Assembly: GCA_913046335.1 (NCBI GenBank)
Contig: CAJWSU010000001.1
Location: forward strand, 62,001-126,000
Length of the DNA: 64,000 nucleotides
From: TMED109 sp002684605
GTDB taxonomy: Bacteria > Pseudomonadota > Alphaproteobacteria > TMED109
Reading direction: 5' to 3'
In this document: positions 24,318 to 34,283 of the stretch, piece by piece
Layout: every line of letters begins with the position of its first letter
Position numbering within the stretch: position 1 is the first letter of the stretch
Position numbers and translations under genes: made by a program
Notes under the pieces: generated by a model
The model's database searches: none
What the model saw: only the letters and a program-made list of their open reading frames with translations
What the model was told of the DNA's origin: nothing

Positions 24318-25592
24318 TTAAAAGTTTTCCATTATCCAGTTTTTAAATTTTAATATATAAGCATAAAATCCTTCAGGTTTATTCTTTTGTGTTATACTTT
24401 TAGCGTTTATATCATTATTATTTATCATTGAGTAAGTTAGCAAACTATTGATTGCAGAAAATGATGAACTTCTCATATTATCTGGTACTCCCTTAATAAT
24501 ATTTACCTTTCCTAATCTAGCTTTTTTTTCCAGAATTTTACTAGTTATATCTATTAGCCCTTCCATTTGGGCTGCCCCCCCAGTTATGACAACTCTATTA
24601 GCTATTAGATGGTTATAACCACTTTTTATTATTTGATCTTTAATTGAGTTTATTATTTCATTAACTCTAGGTTTAATTACAGCAATTAAATCTTTTCTGG
24701 TAATTTCTACAGAATCGTACTCACTCCCTAATGAATCAACCTCAATTACAGAAAGAGAATTCTCTAATTCTTCTATTAATTGACCGTTTATAATTTTAAT
24801 TCTTTCAGAATCAGATATTGATAATGAAAATATTCGAGAGATATCATTAGTAATCATATTCCCTCCTAAAGGAATTATTTTTGTATGTAGAATTGCTCCA
24901 TTATAAAATATTGATAATGATGTTAAAGTAGATCCAATATCTAATAATGCTACTCCTAATTCCTTCTCTTCATCTGAAAGCAAAGATAAACCTATTGCGT
25001 AGGGCGTATAAATTATATTGCCTATTTCTAAATCACATTGCTTAACTACATTTTTAAAATTTTTTAAAATATTCTGATCTGTACTAATTATACTAATTTC
25101 AACTCCAAGTTTATCACCAAACATTCCTAATGGACTTTTTACTCCTTTATTTCCATCTATAGAATATTGACCTGGTATAACATGCAATATGGTCCTACTT
25201 CCTGCGATATATTTTTCTGAAAGGAAATTATAGGCTCTATCTAGATCACCTTGACTAACAATTGACCCTTTAAGGTCAATCTCTATATTTAAGTTTTCTA
25301 TATCAATATTAATACTTGAAAAGCCTATATTAATCTTTTTGATTCTAACAGCTGCCATCTTTTCTGCGCTAGCAACACAATTTCTTATAGAGTTTTCTAA
25401 TGCAGACATATCAGTTATAATACCTGATACTAGGCCTTTAGATTCTTGAAAGCCTGCACCAATTATAGATATATTTTTTTTACTATCTAATTTACCTATT
25501 AAACAACATACTTTACTAGAACCAATATCTAATGAAGAAATTATAGTATTATTGGTAAAAGATGAATAATTTAGCCAATTTGGTTTAGACAT
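24318..25592 (-). CDS. ftsA: Cell division protein FtsA
   Basis: This 424-aa actin-like protein tethers the Z-ring to the membrane. The phosphate loops SLDIGSSKVCCLIG (about 19-32) and ALLDIGSTLTSLSIF (about 214-228), the adenosine motif TGGAAQMEG near 337, and a C-terminal amphipathic helix (FKNWIMENF) are present. It is 8 bases after ftsQ. Unusually, ftsZ does not follow it. Confidence 0.97.
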   Translation of the reverse strand: MSKPNWLNYSSFTNNTIISSLDIGSSKVCCLIGKLDSKKNISIIGAGFQESKGLVSGIITDMSALENSIRNCVASAEKMAAVRIKKINIGFSSINIDIENLNIEIDLKGSIVSQGDLDRAYNFLSEKYIAGSRTILHVIPGQYSIDGNKGVKSPLGMFGDKLGVEISIISTDQNILKNFKNVVKQCDLEIGNIIYTPYAIGLSLLSDEEKELGVALLDIGSTLTSLSIFYNGAILHTKIIPLGGNMITNDISRIFSLSISDSERIKIINGQLIEELENSLSVIEVDSLGSEYDSVEITRKDLIAVIKPRVNEIINSIKDQIIKSGYNHLIANRVVITGGAAQMEGLIDITSKILEKKARLGKVNIIKGVPDNMRSSSFSAINSLLTYSMINNNDINAKSITQKNKPEGFYAYILKFKNWIMENF

Positions 25593-25600
25593 AATTTTTC

Positions 25601-26326
25601 CTATTGATCCTTATTATATTTCAAGCTAATTCTATTAGCAATTCTTAAGTCAATAGAATGCAAGTTGTTATAATCCATATTATTTAATGGATATAAATAA
25701 TCTATAGAACTTATAGCATTTATATTGGGTAATTTTATAAAAAACCCTTCTTTAATAAAAACATTCCACCTTCTTAAATCTACTCTTTCAATTTTTTCTA
25801 CCTCTAAATTTAATTGACTTAACTTTTGTATAAGTGGTGGTAATTCTTTTATAGAAAGAGTCGCACCATTTCCAGATAGCCTAAATATTTCTGGAAAATC
25901 TAATGCTTTTATAACCTTAAATTTAAAGCCATCCTCATCAATTAAATAATGATTATCTTTATATTGTAACACACCAAATGGGATATATTCTAAGACCACT
26001 ATATCTAATTTGCCAAATGGCCTCAAAAACACTTTAGCATCTTTAACCCATGACAACGCATTAACTCTTTTTCTAATATTGTTTATACTAAAAGAATTAA
26101 TAGGATCGCCTATATCAATATTTAATACCTCAATTATATTATCATTATTTACATTAGAACCTATTTTTTTATTAACATAAACTTCATTAAGTAACATTCC
26201 TGTATAATTTGCATAACTCGCAATTATATTTTTATATTTTAAAAAAAAATACTCTTTTTTAAAATATAAAATTAATAAGAATATTATTATTGTAAAAGTT
26301 AAAATTTTTTTTATTAATCTAATCAC
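25601..26326 (-). CDS. ftsQ: Cell division protein FtsQ
   Basis: This 241-aa bitopic membrane protein has a short cytoplasmic part, a membrane helix (about residues 8-23), a POTRA domain (VYVNKKIGSNVNNDNIIEVL onward) and a beta domain. It recruits later divisome proteins. Sequence conservation is low, but topology and position between ddl (4-base overlap) and ftsA are diagnostic. It is slightly shorter than typical alphaproteobacterial FtsQ. Confidence 0.9.
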   Translation of the reverse strand: MIRLIKKILTFTIIIFLLILYFKKEYFFLKYKNIIASYANYTGMLLNEVYVNKKIGSNVNNDNIIEVLNIDIGDPINSFSINNIRKRVNALSWVKDAKVFLRPFGKLDIVVLEYIPFGVLQYKDNHYLIDEDGFKFKVIKALDFPEIFRLSGNGATLSIKELPPLIQKLSQLNLEVEKIERVDLRRWNVFIKEGFFIKLPNINAISSIDYLYPLNNMDYNNLHSIDLRIANRISLKYNKDQ

Positions 26327-27204
26327 CTTAGTGCATCTTTAAGAATCATTGAAATTAGTTTATCAAAAGTAATGCCTGCATTATTGGCTATTTTCGGTAC
26401 CAAGGAATGTCTTGTAAGTCCCGGCAAAGTATTAATCTCTAATAGAAATACTTTATCATCAGCTTCTTCAGAAATTATAAAATCAGACCTAGTAATACCT
26501 TTGCAACCAATAACTTTATGAGCAGATAAAGCATATCTTTCAATTTTTTTCTTTAAAACCATATTTAAATTACTAGGTATAATATAATTATTTTTATTGC
26601 TTTTATATTTAGCATTATAGTCATAAAATCTATCTGGATAATCTATTTCTATCATGCCTATAACTTTATTTCCTATTACAGCTACAGCAATTTCTCGCCC
26701 CTTTATATATTTTTCAACCATGACATAAAAATTACTACTTTTGATCTTATTTAATTTCGTCTCCTTAAATATGATATTTACTCCTAAGCTAGAGCCACCA
26801 TCTATTGGTTTTATTACGTAAGGCCTAGAAAAAGGCTCATTTGTAAGAATATTTTTAGTGTTAGAAACTATACCTTCTGGAGTATTTATTCCGTCCATTG
26901 AAAAAACTTTCTTTGCTAGCACTTTATTCATAGCTAAGGCAGAAGCTAATACATTTGAACCAGTATACGGTATATTTTTTATCTCACATATACTTTGTAC
27001 TATTCCATTTTCTCCTACTCCTCCATGTAGACTATTAAATATTATATCAAATTTTTCTAAAGGTGCTAAACATAAATCTTGTTTTTTAATGTCAAATTCA
27101 TCAACCTCATGACCTAGTCTTATTAATGCATCTTTTACTTCTTTTCCAGATAGCAAAGATACTTCTCTTTCTGTAAAACCTCCAAGCAGCAACATAATCT
27201 TCAA
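26323..27204 (-). CDS. ddl: D-alanine--D-alanine ligase
   Basis: This 293-aa ATP-grasp ligase makes the D-Ala-D-Ala dipeptide for peptidoglycan. The signatures LHGGVGENGIVQ, PYTGSNVLASALAMNK, KPIDGGSSLGVN, and the Mg site with FLLEINTLPGLTRHSLVP are visible. It overlaps ftsQ by four bases (ATGA) and follows murB. Confidence 0.97.
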   Translation of the reverse strand: MKIMLLLGGFTEREVSLLSGKEVKDALIRLGHEVDEFDIKKQDLCLAPLEKFDIIFNSLHGGVGENGIVQSICEIKNIPYTGSNVLASALAMNKVLAKKVFSMDGINTPEGIVSNTKNILTNEPFSRPYVIKPIDGGSSLGVNIIFKETKLNKIKSSNFYVMVEKYIKGREIAVAVIGNKVIGMIEIDYPDRFYDYNAKYKSNKNNYIIPSNLNMVLKKKIERYALSAHKVIGCKGITRSDFIISEEADDKVFLLEINTLPGLTRHSLVPKIANNAGITFDKLISMILKDALR

Positions 27205-27221
27205 TTTACATATTCCTTATT

Positions 27222-28112
27222 TTAAAAACCAACTTTTAATATTTCCCAATCTAGCCTAATACCAGTAGTATCAAATACTTTCTCTCTAACAATATTACCT
27301 AGAGTTTCAATATCCTTTGCAGTTGCATTATTATAATTAATAATAAAATTTGTGTGTATATCAGAAATTTTTGCACCTCCTATAGTTAAACCTCGACAAC
27401 CTGCATGATCTATTAATTGCCATACCTTATAACCAGGAGGATTTTTAAATGTTGACCCTCCAGTTAATTGTCCGATTGGTTGTGATTTTAATCGCTTACC
27501 CCGAATATTTTTAATTATATTGCCATCATATCTAGTTTTTTTATCAAGGTTAAGGTAAGCAGAAATTATTATTGAATCATTAGATAGTACTGATTCTCTA
27601 TATTTTAACTTTAAATCCCTAGCAGATATTTCTTTAACACCTTTAAACCTATCTACAACTTTTACTTTTATGAGAATATCAGACATTTCTGTACCATAAC
27701 AACCTGCGTTCATTTTGATACTTCCACCTATAGTTCCAGGAATACCTGATAAAAAATCAAATCCAAATAAATTATTATTATTTGCATATTTTGCTAACAT
27801 CATATTGTGAGTATAAGCACCAACTAATAATTGATTTTTTAATAATTTAATTTCTTTAAAAGCACTACCCAATTTAATAACTACTCCTCTAATACCTCCG
27901 TCTCTAATTAAGATATTAGAAGAAGCGCCTATAACAAATACAGGTATTTCAGATTTTAGGTTAGTCATAAAATGTAATAAATCTAATTCATCTGCTGGTA
28001 AATATAATAATTCTGCTGGACCACCTACTCTAAACCATGAAGACGAGCCAATATCTGCATTGGATAAAAGCTCTCCTCTAACTTTAGGTACATTATCTAT
28101 TAAACATGACAT
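27222..28112 (-). CDS. murB: UDP-N-acetylenolpyruvoylglucosamine reductase
   Basis: This 296-aa FAD enzyme reduces UDP-GlcNAc-enolpyruvate to UDP-MurNAc. The NTSSWFRVGGPAELL-like start, GASSNILIRDGG (FAD site), GIPGTIGGSIKMNAGCYG, and the catalytic serine in GSTFKNP are visible. It is a type I MurB of normal length, in the standard slot between murC and ddl. Confidence 0.97.
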   Translation of the reverse strand: MSCLIDNVPKVRGELLSNADIGSSSWFRVGGPAELLYLPADELDLLHFMTNLKSEIPVFVIGASSNILIRDGGIRGVVIKLGSAFKEIKLLKNQLLVGAYTHNMMLAKYANNNNLFGFDFLSGIPGTIGGSIKMNAGCYGTEMSDILIKVKVVDRFKGVKEISARDLKLKYRESVLSNDSIIISAYLNLDKKTRYDGNIIKNIRGKRLKSQPIGQLTGGSTFKNPPGYKVWQLIDHAGCRGLTIGGAKISDIHTNFIINYNNATAKDIETLGNIVREKVFDTTGIRLDWEILKVGF

Positions 28113-28131
28113 ATATAAATATTTTATACTT

Positions 28132-29565
28132 TTAATTTAAATTAACAGAATTATTATCTGATAATAATTCTAACATATTATTTTCTAAAGCTCTTGCTTT
28201 TTTAGAGATAGAACCAGCTCCTAAAAAAATTATAAAATCTTCCTTTTTGCAAACTTTTATCAATTCATTTTCCATTTTATCTTCATTTTTAAAGATATGA
28301 ACATTTTCGTTGCCTGTACTTTTAATAGATTCTACAATCTTTTCCTTACTAATACCTTCTATATATTTTTCTCCTGCGGCATAAATGTTAGTAACAAATA
28401 TATAATCTGCTTTTTTAAAAGAGTTAATAAAATCATCATATAAATCTATAACCCTTGAATATCTATGAGGCTCAAAAATTGCTATTATCTTACCGCTACA
28501 TAGAGACCTTGCTGCATTAAGAGTATTTTTTATTTCTGTTGGGTGATGAGCATAATCATCAATGATACTTATACCCTGAACATTTCCTACAAAGCTAAAT
28601 CTTCTTTCTACTCCCTTAAAGCGTAATAATGATTTTTTTATGACCTCTTCTTTTATACCTAGTTCTAAAGCTACAGCAATTGCACCTAAAGCGTTTCTAA
28701 TATTATACTCACCTGGAAGAGGTATAACAACATTCTTAATTATTATACTTTGATTTAAATGATTTTTATTTATAATAATATCAAAATATGTTAAATTATT
28801 TTTAATTTTTACGTTTAATGCTCTCAGATCTGCATTTTTATTAAAACCAAAAGATATCAACTTTCTATATTTTATATCTTTAAATAAATTTTTAGTGTTA
28901 GGAAAATCTGTACATATAAATGCAGCACCATAAAAGGGAATATTCTCTATAAAATTTCTAAAAGCTTTTAATAAATTATCAAATGACTGATAAAAGTCTA
29001 GGTGTTCTCTATCAATATTTGTAATTACTACATATGTGGCCGGTAAACGGTTAAAAGTGCCATCACTTTCATCTGCTTCTACGACCATCCAATCACTTTT
29101 TCCTAATCTCGCATTTGTTCCATATGCTTCTATTATTCCACCATTAACAACTGTTGGATCTAACTCAGCTCCTTCCAATAAAGCACTAACAAAAGAAGTA
29201 GTTGTAGTTTTTCCATGAGTTCCGCCAATTGCTATAGACTTTTTAAACCTCATTAATTCTGCAAGCATGTCAGCTCTTCTAACTATAGGAATTTTATTTA
29301 AATTAGCTGCTACTAATTCTACATTATCTTCTTTAATAGCTGAAGATATAACTATAATACTAGCATTAGTAATGTTTTTTCTATCTTGTCCTATGTATAT
29401 TTTTATACCAAGTTTTTTTAAACGATCAATATTAGAACTAATCGATATATCGCTTCCAGTTATTTGATAACCAAGCTCAAATAAAACTTCAGCTATTCCA
29501 CTCATACCAATTCCACCTATACCAACAAAGTGAATTATTCCTAGGTCTTTAGAAAATATAGTCAT
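28132..29565 (-). CDS. murC: UDP-N-acetylmuramate--L-alanine ligase
   Basis: This 477-aa Mur ligase adds L-alanine to UDP-MurNAc. It has the N-terminal GIGGIGMSGIAEVL (about 14-27), ATP loop GGTHGKTTTTS (about 113-123), the metal and substrate segment VEADESDGTF, and DDYAHHPTEI. It is complete and follows murG with three bases between. Confidence 0.98.
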   Translation of the reverse strand: MTIFSKDLGIIHFVGIGGIGMSGIAEVLFELGYQITGSDISISSNIDRLKKLGIKIYIGQDRKNITNASIIVISSAIKEDNVELVAANLNKIPIVRRADMLAELMRFKKSIAIGGTHGKTTTTSFVSALLEGAELDPTVVNGGIIEAYGTNARLGKSDWMVVEADESDGTFNRLPATYVVITNIDREHLDFYQSFDNLLKAFRNFIENIPFYGAAFICTDFPNTKNLFKDIKYRKLISFGFNKNADLRALNVKIKNNLTYFDIIINKNHLNQSIIIKNVVIPLPGEYNIRNALGAIAVALELGIKEEVIKKSLLRFKGVERRFSFVGNVQGISIIDDYAHHPTEIKNTLNAARSLCSGKIIAIFEPHRYSRVIDLYDDFINSFKKADYIFVTNIYAAGEKYIEGISKEKIVESIKSTGNENVHIFKNEDKMENELIKVCKKEDFIIFLGAGSISKKARALENNMLELLSDNNSVNLN

Positions 29566-29568
29566 AAA

Positions 29569-30684
29569 CTACTTAGACTCCTTTATTAAAACTTCTCCAA
29601 TATTAGCTAAAGTATTAGTAGAATTTATAAAAGCATTTTCTTTAGCAGATTTAGCTGCTTGATATAGCTTTTTCTTATCAAGAATAATATTCTTAATTTT
29701 ACTTCGTAAAATTTTTATATCATCCATTTCATTACGGCTAGCAATCCAGCATGCTTTAATTTTTTTGATATATAATGCATTTTTCATTTGATGATTATCC
29801 GAAGATGTTAATAATGGTATCATTAACGCTGGCTTACCAGCGATTAAGTTTTCAGCTATAGTCCCAGCTCCGCTTCTACATATTATTAAATGACACCAAT
29901 TTAAACTTTTAGAAAAATCTTCAATATAAGTATCCAACTTATGTGGTATTGATTCTTTTTCATATAAACTTTTTACATATTCCATATTTTCTTTTCTTAC
30001 TTGCTGTACAATAGATATTTTAATTAATATATCTTTAGATAAACTACATAAAGCTTTAGCAACTTTTTTCGCCATAACCTCTGCTCCTAAACTTCCTCCA
30101 GTTATCAATATATTAATCGATTTATTATCTTTAATTTGATATTTATTTTTATATATATTTTCTATGCTTTTCCTAACAGGCATTCCCACATGTTTGATTT
30201 TTATCTTTTTAGAAAAATTTCCTTCAATCTTAGGAAAAAAAGTTGTTAAAATTCTAGCATATTTTGACAAAAATATATTTGCCTTTCCTACAATTATATT
30301 TCCTTCATGCAAGATAATAGGTGTTTTAAAAAAATGACAAATTATTATTGGAGGAACCGTTATACCTCCTCCAAAGCCATAAACTAAAATTGGACGATTA
30401 ATTAATATTGTTTTAAAAGACTGTATGCTAGAATAGCATAGTAAAAATATTGATTTTAAATTCTTAAAAATTTTTCTTTTATATAAGCCTCTGCCTTTAA
30501 AACATAAAACTTTTATACTACTATTTTCTTTAGTATTTATCTTTACTAAATTAAACATTCTATTATCAGTAATAAATATTATTTTATAATTCCTTCTAGC
30601 TAGTTCATTAGCAATCTCAATAGCTGGAAGAGCATGTCCCGCAGTTCCTCCAGCACTTATTAATATACTCTTAATATTTTTCAA
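29569..30684 (-). CDS. murG: UDP-GlcNAc:lipid I GlcNAc transferase MurG
   Basis: This 371-aa GT28 glycosyltransferase converts lipid I into lipid II at the inner face of the membrane. The N-terminal loop SAGGTAGHALPAIEIA, GFGGGITVPP, ITGGSLGAEV and the donor-site RSGAGTIAENLIAGKPALMIP are present. The second glycine loop reads GGTAGH where many homologues have GGTGGH. It is coded one base downstream of the ftsW stop. Confidence 0.96.
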   Translation of the reverse strand: MKNIKSILISAGGTAGHALPAIEIANELARRNYKIIFITDNRMFNLVKINTKENSSIKVLCFKGRGLYKRKIFKNLKSIFLLCYSSIQSFKTILINRPILVYGFGGGITVPPIIICHFFKTPIILHEGNIIVGKANIFLSKYARILTTFFPKIEGNFSKKIKIKHVGMPVRKSIENIYKNKYQIKDNKSINILITGGSLGAEVMAKKVAKALCSLSKDILIKISIVQQVRKENMEYVKSLYEKESIPHKLDTYIEDFSKSLNWCHLIICRSGAGTIAENLIAGKPALMIPLLTSSDNHQMKNALYIKKIKACWIASRNEMDDIKILRSKIKNIILDKKKLYQAAKSAKENAFINSTNTLANIGEVLIKESK

Positions 30685-30685
30685 T

Positions 30686-31816
30686 TTAACGCCTATTACT
30701 ATTATTTTTTGTCAAAGCTAATACGATACCCATACTTATTGATATAGATAATAATGATGAGCCTCCGTAACTTATAAAAGGAAATGTAATACCTGTAGTA
30801 GGAACTATTCCTAATGTTACCGAGACATTTAATAAAACTTGCAGTCCAAATAAAATTAATAGTCCACCAACAGAAAGCAGTGAAAATAAATTATTATTTT
30901 TATAAACCCTAATTAAACCTCTTAGTACTATAGAGCATGATAGAGCCATTATTAACATACAGAATATTGCTCCAAACTCTTCTGCAATAACAGGAAATAT
31001 AAAATCTGTATGCGCATCAGAGATTTTATTTTTAATTATACCATCTCCAGGTCCATTCCCTAAAAATCCTCCTGACTCATAAGCTTTAAAGGAATTCTTT
31101 ATTTGGTCCATTCTCTCACAATTAGCATTAATGAAACAATCTATTCTCCTTTTTACATGAGCAAACATATGATAACCAACAAATATTCCTGAAGCCAGCA
31201 AACTAAATAATAATAAAAACCATCTTAATAATAAACCAGAAAGAAATAACTGCCCTGACCATATGAGTATTATAATTATAGACATACCTAAATCTGGTTG
31301 TTTTAGCAAAAAAAATAAAATGGATAGTAATAGTAACAATGATATATGAAAGCCTGAAACAAATGCTGGTATATATTTAAAGTTATTAAATTTATGAGAA
31401 AGTAAATAGGCTGTAACTATGACAAAGAATGGCTTGATAAATTCAGAAGGCTGTATAGAGGCATTGCCAATGATTAACCATCGACTTGCCCCATTTTTAT
31501 CCGGGCCAAATATCATAACAAAAAATAGTAATATTAAGAAGAGAATAAATCCTAGCAAGCTGAGTCTAAAAACTCCTTTAATAGATAAAAAAGAAGTAAA
31601 TATCATACAAAATATAGAAAGCATAAGATAATAAATATGATGTTTAAAAAAATGGAACTCTTGATAACCATGTTTTTCAGCTACAGCTTCACCTGCGGCT
31701 AATATCATAATAGAGCCTATAAATGCTAAAATTAAAATTTGTAATAGGTTCCAATGATCTACTGACCACCACCATCTAGACAAAAAACCATTATCATTTC
31801 TTGCAATAAAAATCAT
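30686..31816 (-). CDS. ftsW: Lipid II polymerase FtsW (SEDS)
   Basis: This 376-aa SEDS-family membrane glycosyltransferase acts with FtsI in septal peptidoglycan synthesis. Ten hydrophobic segments, the conserved GADKNGASRWL-like loop (GPDKNGASRWLIIG), QPSEFIKP, KQPDLGMS, and the C-terminal TTGITFPFISYGGSSLL are visible. It overlaps murD by four bases. Confidence 0.97.
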   Translation of the reverse strand: MIFIARNDNGFLSRWWWSVDHWNLLQILILAFIGSIMILAAGEAVAEKHGYQEFHFFKHHIYYLMLSIFCMIFTSFLSIKGVFRLSLLGFILFLILLFFVMIFGPDKNGASRWLIIGNASIQPSEFIKPFFVIVTAYLLSHKFNNFKYIPAFVSGFHISLLLLLSILFFLLKQPDLGMSIIIILIWSGQLFLSGLLLRWFLLLFSLLASGIFVGYHMFAHVKRRIDCFINANCERMDQIKNSFKAYESGGFLGNGPGDGIIKNKISDAHTDFIFPVIAEEFGAIFCMLIMALSCSIVLRGLIRVYKNNNLFSLLSVGGLLILFGLQVLLNVSVTLGIVPTTGITFPFISYGGSSLLSISISMGIVLALTKNNSNRR

Positions 31817-33189
31817 CTTAAATTTTCATTTATATAATTATGCGTTTCTTTTTTAAATATATTTCCTCTTTCTTCAAAATTTTTATATTGGTCAAAAGAT
31901 GAGCATCCAGGAGAAAATAATATGGCTTTTTTACCCTTAATAGTTTTAGAAAAATTTATTGCAGTCTTTATTGCGATATTAATACTAATAGAGTTTTCAC
32001 AATAAAAATAATTATTAAAATAACTTAAAAAATCATCTCCAGATTCACCTATAAAAAAGCCAGCCTTAATATTTTTTATATTATCAAGCAAATATTTAAA
32101 ATCTTCTTTTTTTCTTCTACCTCCCGCTATCCATATAACTTTATTAAAGCAACTTAGAGCAACTTTGCATGACTCTAAATTAGTGGCTTTAGAATCATTA
32201 ATTATTTCTAAATTATTGTCTTTATAAATTATTTCTAATCTATTTGGTAAACCCTCATATTTAGGAAGCTGTTCTCTTATCTGATCATGTGTTAATCCCA
32301 TATGGATAGATGCAGCAATAGTAGATAATATATTTTCAACATTATGCATTCCTTTAAGTAAAGTTAAATTTTGTATTTTTCCGATTAATATTTTTTTATT
32401 ATTTAAGTTATCTATAATATTATTTTTGTATAAATAAATACTATTATCTAGCTGCTTTTTTAATGAAATTTTTATAATTTTAGGTTTTATTTCTTTTTTA
32501 TTAAGCTTATTAAAAAAGGTTAAACCATATTTATTATCAATATTTATTATAGCTAAATCATTATCATCTTGTTTTAAAAATAATTTTTCTTTTGCTGCTA
32601 TATATTTATTCATACTTCCATGCCATTCAATATGGTCTGGAGTTATATTTGTTAAGATTGCTATATTTGGTTTTAATTCTTTAGCCAATGCTAATTGGTA
32701 TGATGAAGCTTCTACAATATAGTTTGTTGTTTTTTTATTAGGTTTTAAACTTAATACTGGAACACCAATATTTCCTGCTAAAACAGCTTGATATTTATTT
32801 GCTTTCAGTAAATGAAATAGCATTGTTGTTACTGTGGATTTACCATTAGATCCTGTAATAAAAATAAATCTATTTTTTTCATTAGATTTTTCCTTCCAGA
32901 ATATATCTAAATCACCTGTAATTTTTATATTTAATTTCTTAGCTAATAGTAAAACCGAATGATTAGGTTTTATACCTGGACTTACAAATAGCTTGTTTAT
33001 TAATTTAATATTTTTTAGATTATTTAAGTCTTTAATTAAAATATTATGATTTATAAACCTTTTTCTTGTAACTTCTAAATCATCCCAAGCAATTATTTCT
33101 ATAGATTTTGCTTTGTAGTAATTAATAGCTGATTTGCCAGACATTCCTAGGCCTAGTATACCTACTTTTTTATTTATTCTATTGTTCAT
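31813..33189 (-). CDS. murD: UDP-N-acetylmuramoylalanine--D-glutamate ligase
   Basis: This 458-aa Mur ligase adds D-glutamate. Visible elements are the N-terminal GLGMSGKSAINY, ATP loop ITGSNGKSTVT (about 110-120), EASSYQLA, NITPDHIEWHGSM, NDSKATN and IAGGRRKKEDF. It lies one base after mraY. Lysine and asparagine content is very high, in line with base composition. Confidence 0.97.
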   Translation of the reverse strand: MNNRINKKVGILGLGMSGKSAINYYKAKSIEIIAWDDLEVTRKRFINHNILIKDLNNLKNIKLINKLFVSPGIKPNHSVLLLAKKLNIKITGDLDIFWKEKSNEKNRFIFITGSNGKSTVTTMLFHLLKANKYQAVLAGNIGVPVLSLKPNKKTTNYIVEASSYQLALAKELKPNIAILTNITPDHIEWHGSMNKYIAAKEKLFLKQDDNDLAIINIDNKYGLTFFNKLNKKEIKPKIIKISLKKQLDNSIYLYKNNIIDNLNNKKILIGKIQNLTLLKGMHNVENILSTIAASIHMGLTHDQIREQLPKYEGLPNRLEIIYKDNNLEIINDSKATNLESCKVALSCFNKVIWIAGGRRKKEDFKYLLDNIKNIKAGFFIGESGDDFLSYFNNYFYCENSISINIAIKTAINFSKTIKGKKAILFSPGCSSFDQYKNFEERGNIFKKETHNYINENLR

Positions 33190-33190
33190 A

Positions 33191-34282
33191 TTATCTTAAT
33201 TTAAGAGTTACTAGACCTATAAGGCCTAATATAACTGCTATTATCCAAAACCTAATTACAACCGTAGATTCTGACCATCCTTTTTTTTCAAAATGATGAT
33301 GTAATGGTGCCATTTTAAAAATTCTCTTACCAGTAAGTTGAAATGATAAAACTTGAACAATTACTGAAACTGCTTCTAATACAAATAGTCCACCAACTAT
33401 GGCTAATACTATCTCATGCTTTGTTATAACGCTAATTATACCTAAGGCTGCTCCTGTAGATAATGAACCTGTATCTCCCATAAAAACGCTTGCCGGAGGT
33501 GCATTAAACCACAAAAATCCTATTCCTGCCCCAACTAAACTTGAACATAAAATTATCAATTCTCCACTACCTTCTACATAAAACAAATTTAGATAGTTAG
33601 AAAATATTGTATTGCCAACTAAATAGGCTATTATGCCAAATACTCCCGCAGCTATAATTATAGGAACTATTGCTAACCCATCTAATCCATCTGTTAAATT
33701 TACCGCATTAGATGAACCAATAACTACTAAACTAGTAAAAATACACCAAAGAACTATGCCCAAATATATTGTATAATTTTTTGCAAATGGGAAAGCTAAA
33801 ATTCCTTGTAAGGCCTTATCAGATATCATATATATCCATATAGTTGCCGCAATTACGATACTAAACTGAAATATAAGCTTCAGCCTACCGGATAATCCTT
33901 TATGATTATTTTTAGAAACTTTTAAGTAATCATCTATAAAACCTATCAATCCAAAACCAAAGGTAATATACAATACAATCCATATATATACATTACTTAA
34001 ATCAGCCCATAATAAAGTTGATATAATTAGCGCTCCTAATATTATTACACCGCCCATAGTGGGCGTACCTCTTTTCATTTCTATATGCCAAGATGGGCCA
34101 TCTTCTCTTATAGGTTGTCCTGCTTTTTGATTTGCTTTTAGCCAATCTATAATTTTTGGAGCAAAAATAAAAACTATAGATAGTGATGTTATTAAAGCTG
34201 CTCCACTCCTAAAAGATAGGTAGACAACTATATTTAAGAAACTATAGTCTTCAATAAAAGATTTAAGAAAAGAATATAACAC
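33191..34282 (-). CDS. mraY: Phospho-MurNAc-pentapeptide transferase
   Basis: This 363-aa ten-helix membrane enzyme transfers phospho-MurNAc-pentapeptide to undecaprenyl phosphate, giving lipid I. Conserved segments are KRGTPTMGG, GFIDDYLKVSKNNHKGLS with the catalytic aspartates, NAVNLTDGLDGLA, FMGDTGSLSTGAALG and the histidine motif MAPLHHHFEKKGW. It is complete and sits between murF and murD. Confidence 0.98.
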   Translation of the reverse strand: MLYSFLKSFIEDYSFLNIVVYLSFRSGAALITSLSIVFIFAPKIIDWLKANQKAGQPIREDGPSWHIEMKRGTPTMGGVIILGALIISTLLWADLSNVYIWIVLYITFGFGLIGFIDDYLKVSKNNHKGLSGRLKLIFQFSIVIAATIWIYMISDKALQGILAFPFAKNYTIYLGIVLWCIFTSLVVIGSSNAVNLTDGLDGLAIVPIIIAAGVFGIIAYLVGNTIFSNYLNLFYVEGSGELIILCSSLVGAGIGFLWFNAPPASVFMGDTGSLSTGAALGIISVITKHEIVLAIVGGLFVLEAVSVIVQVLSFQLTGKRIFKMAPLHHHFEKKGWSESTVVIRFWIIAVILGLIGLVTLKLR

Positions 34283-34283
34283 G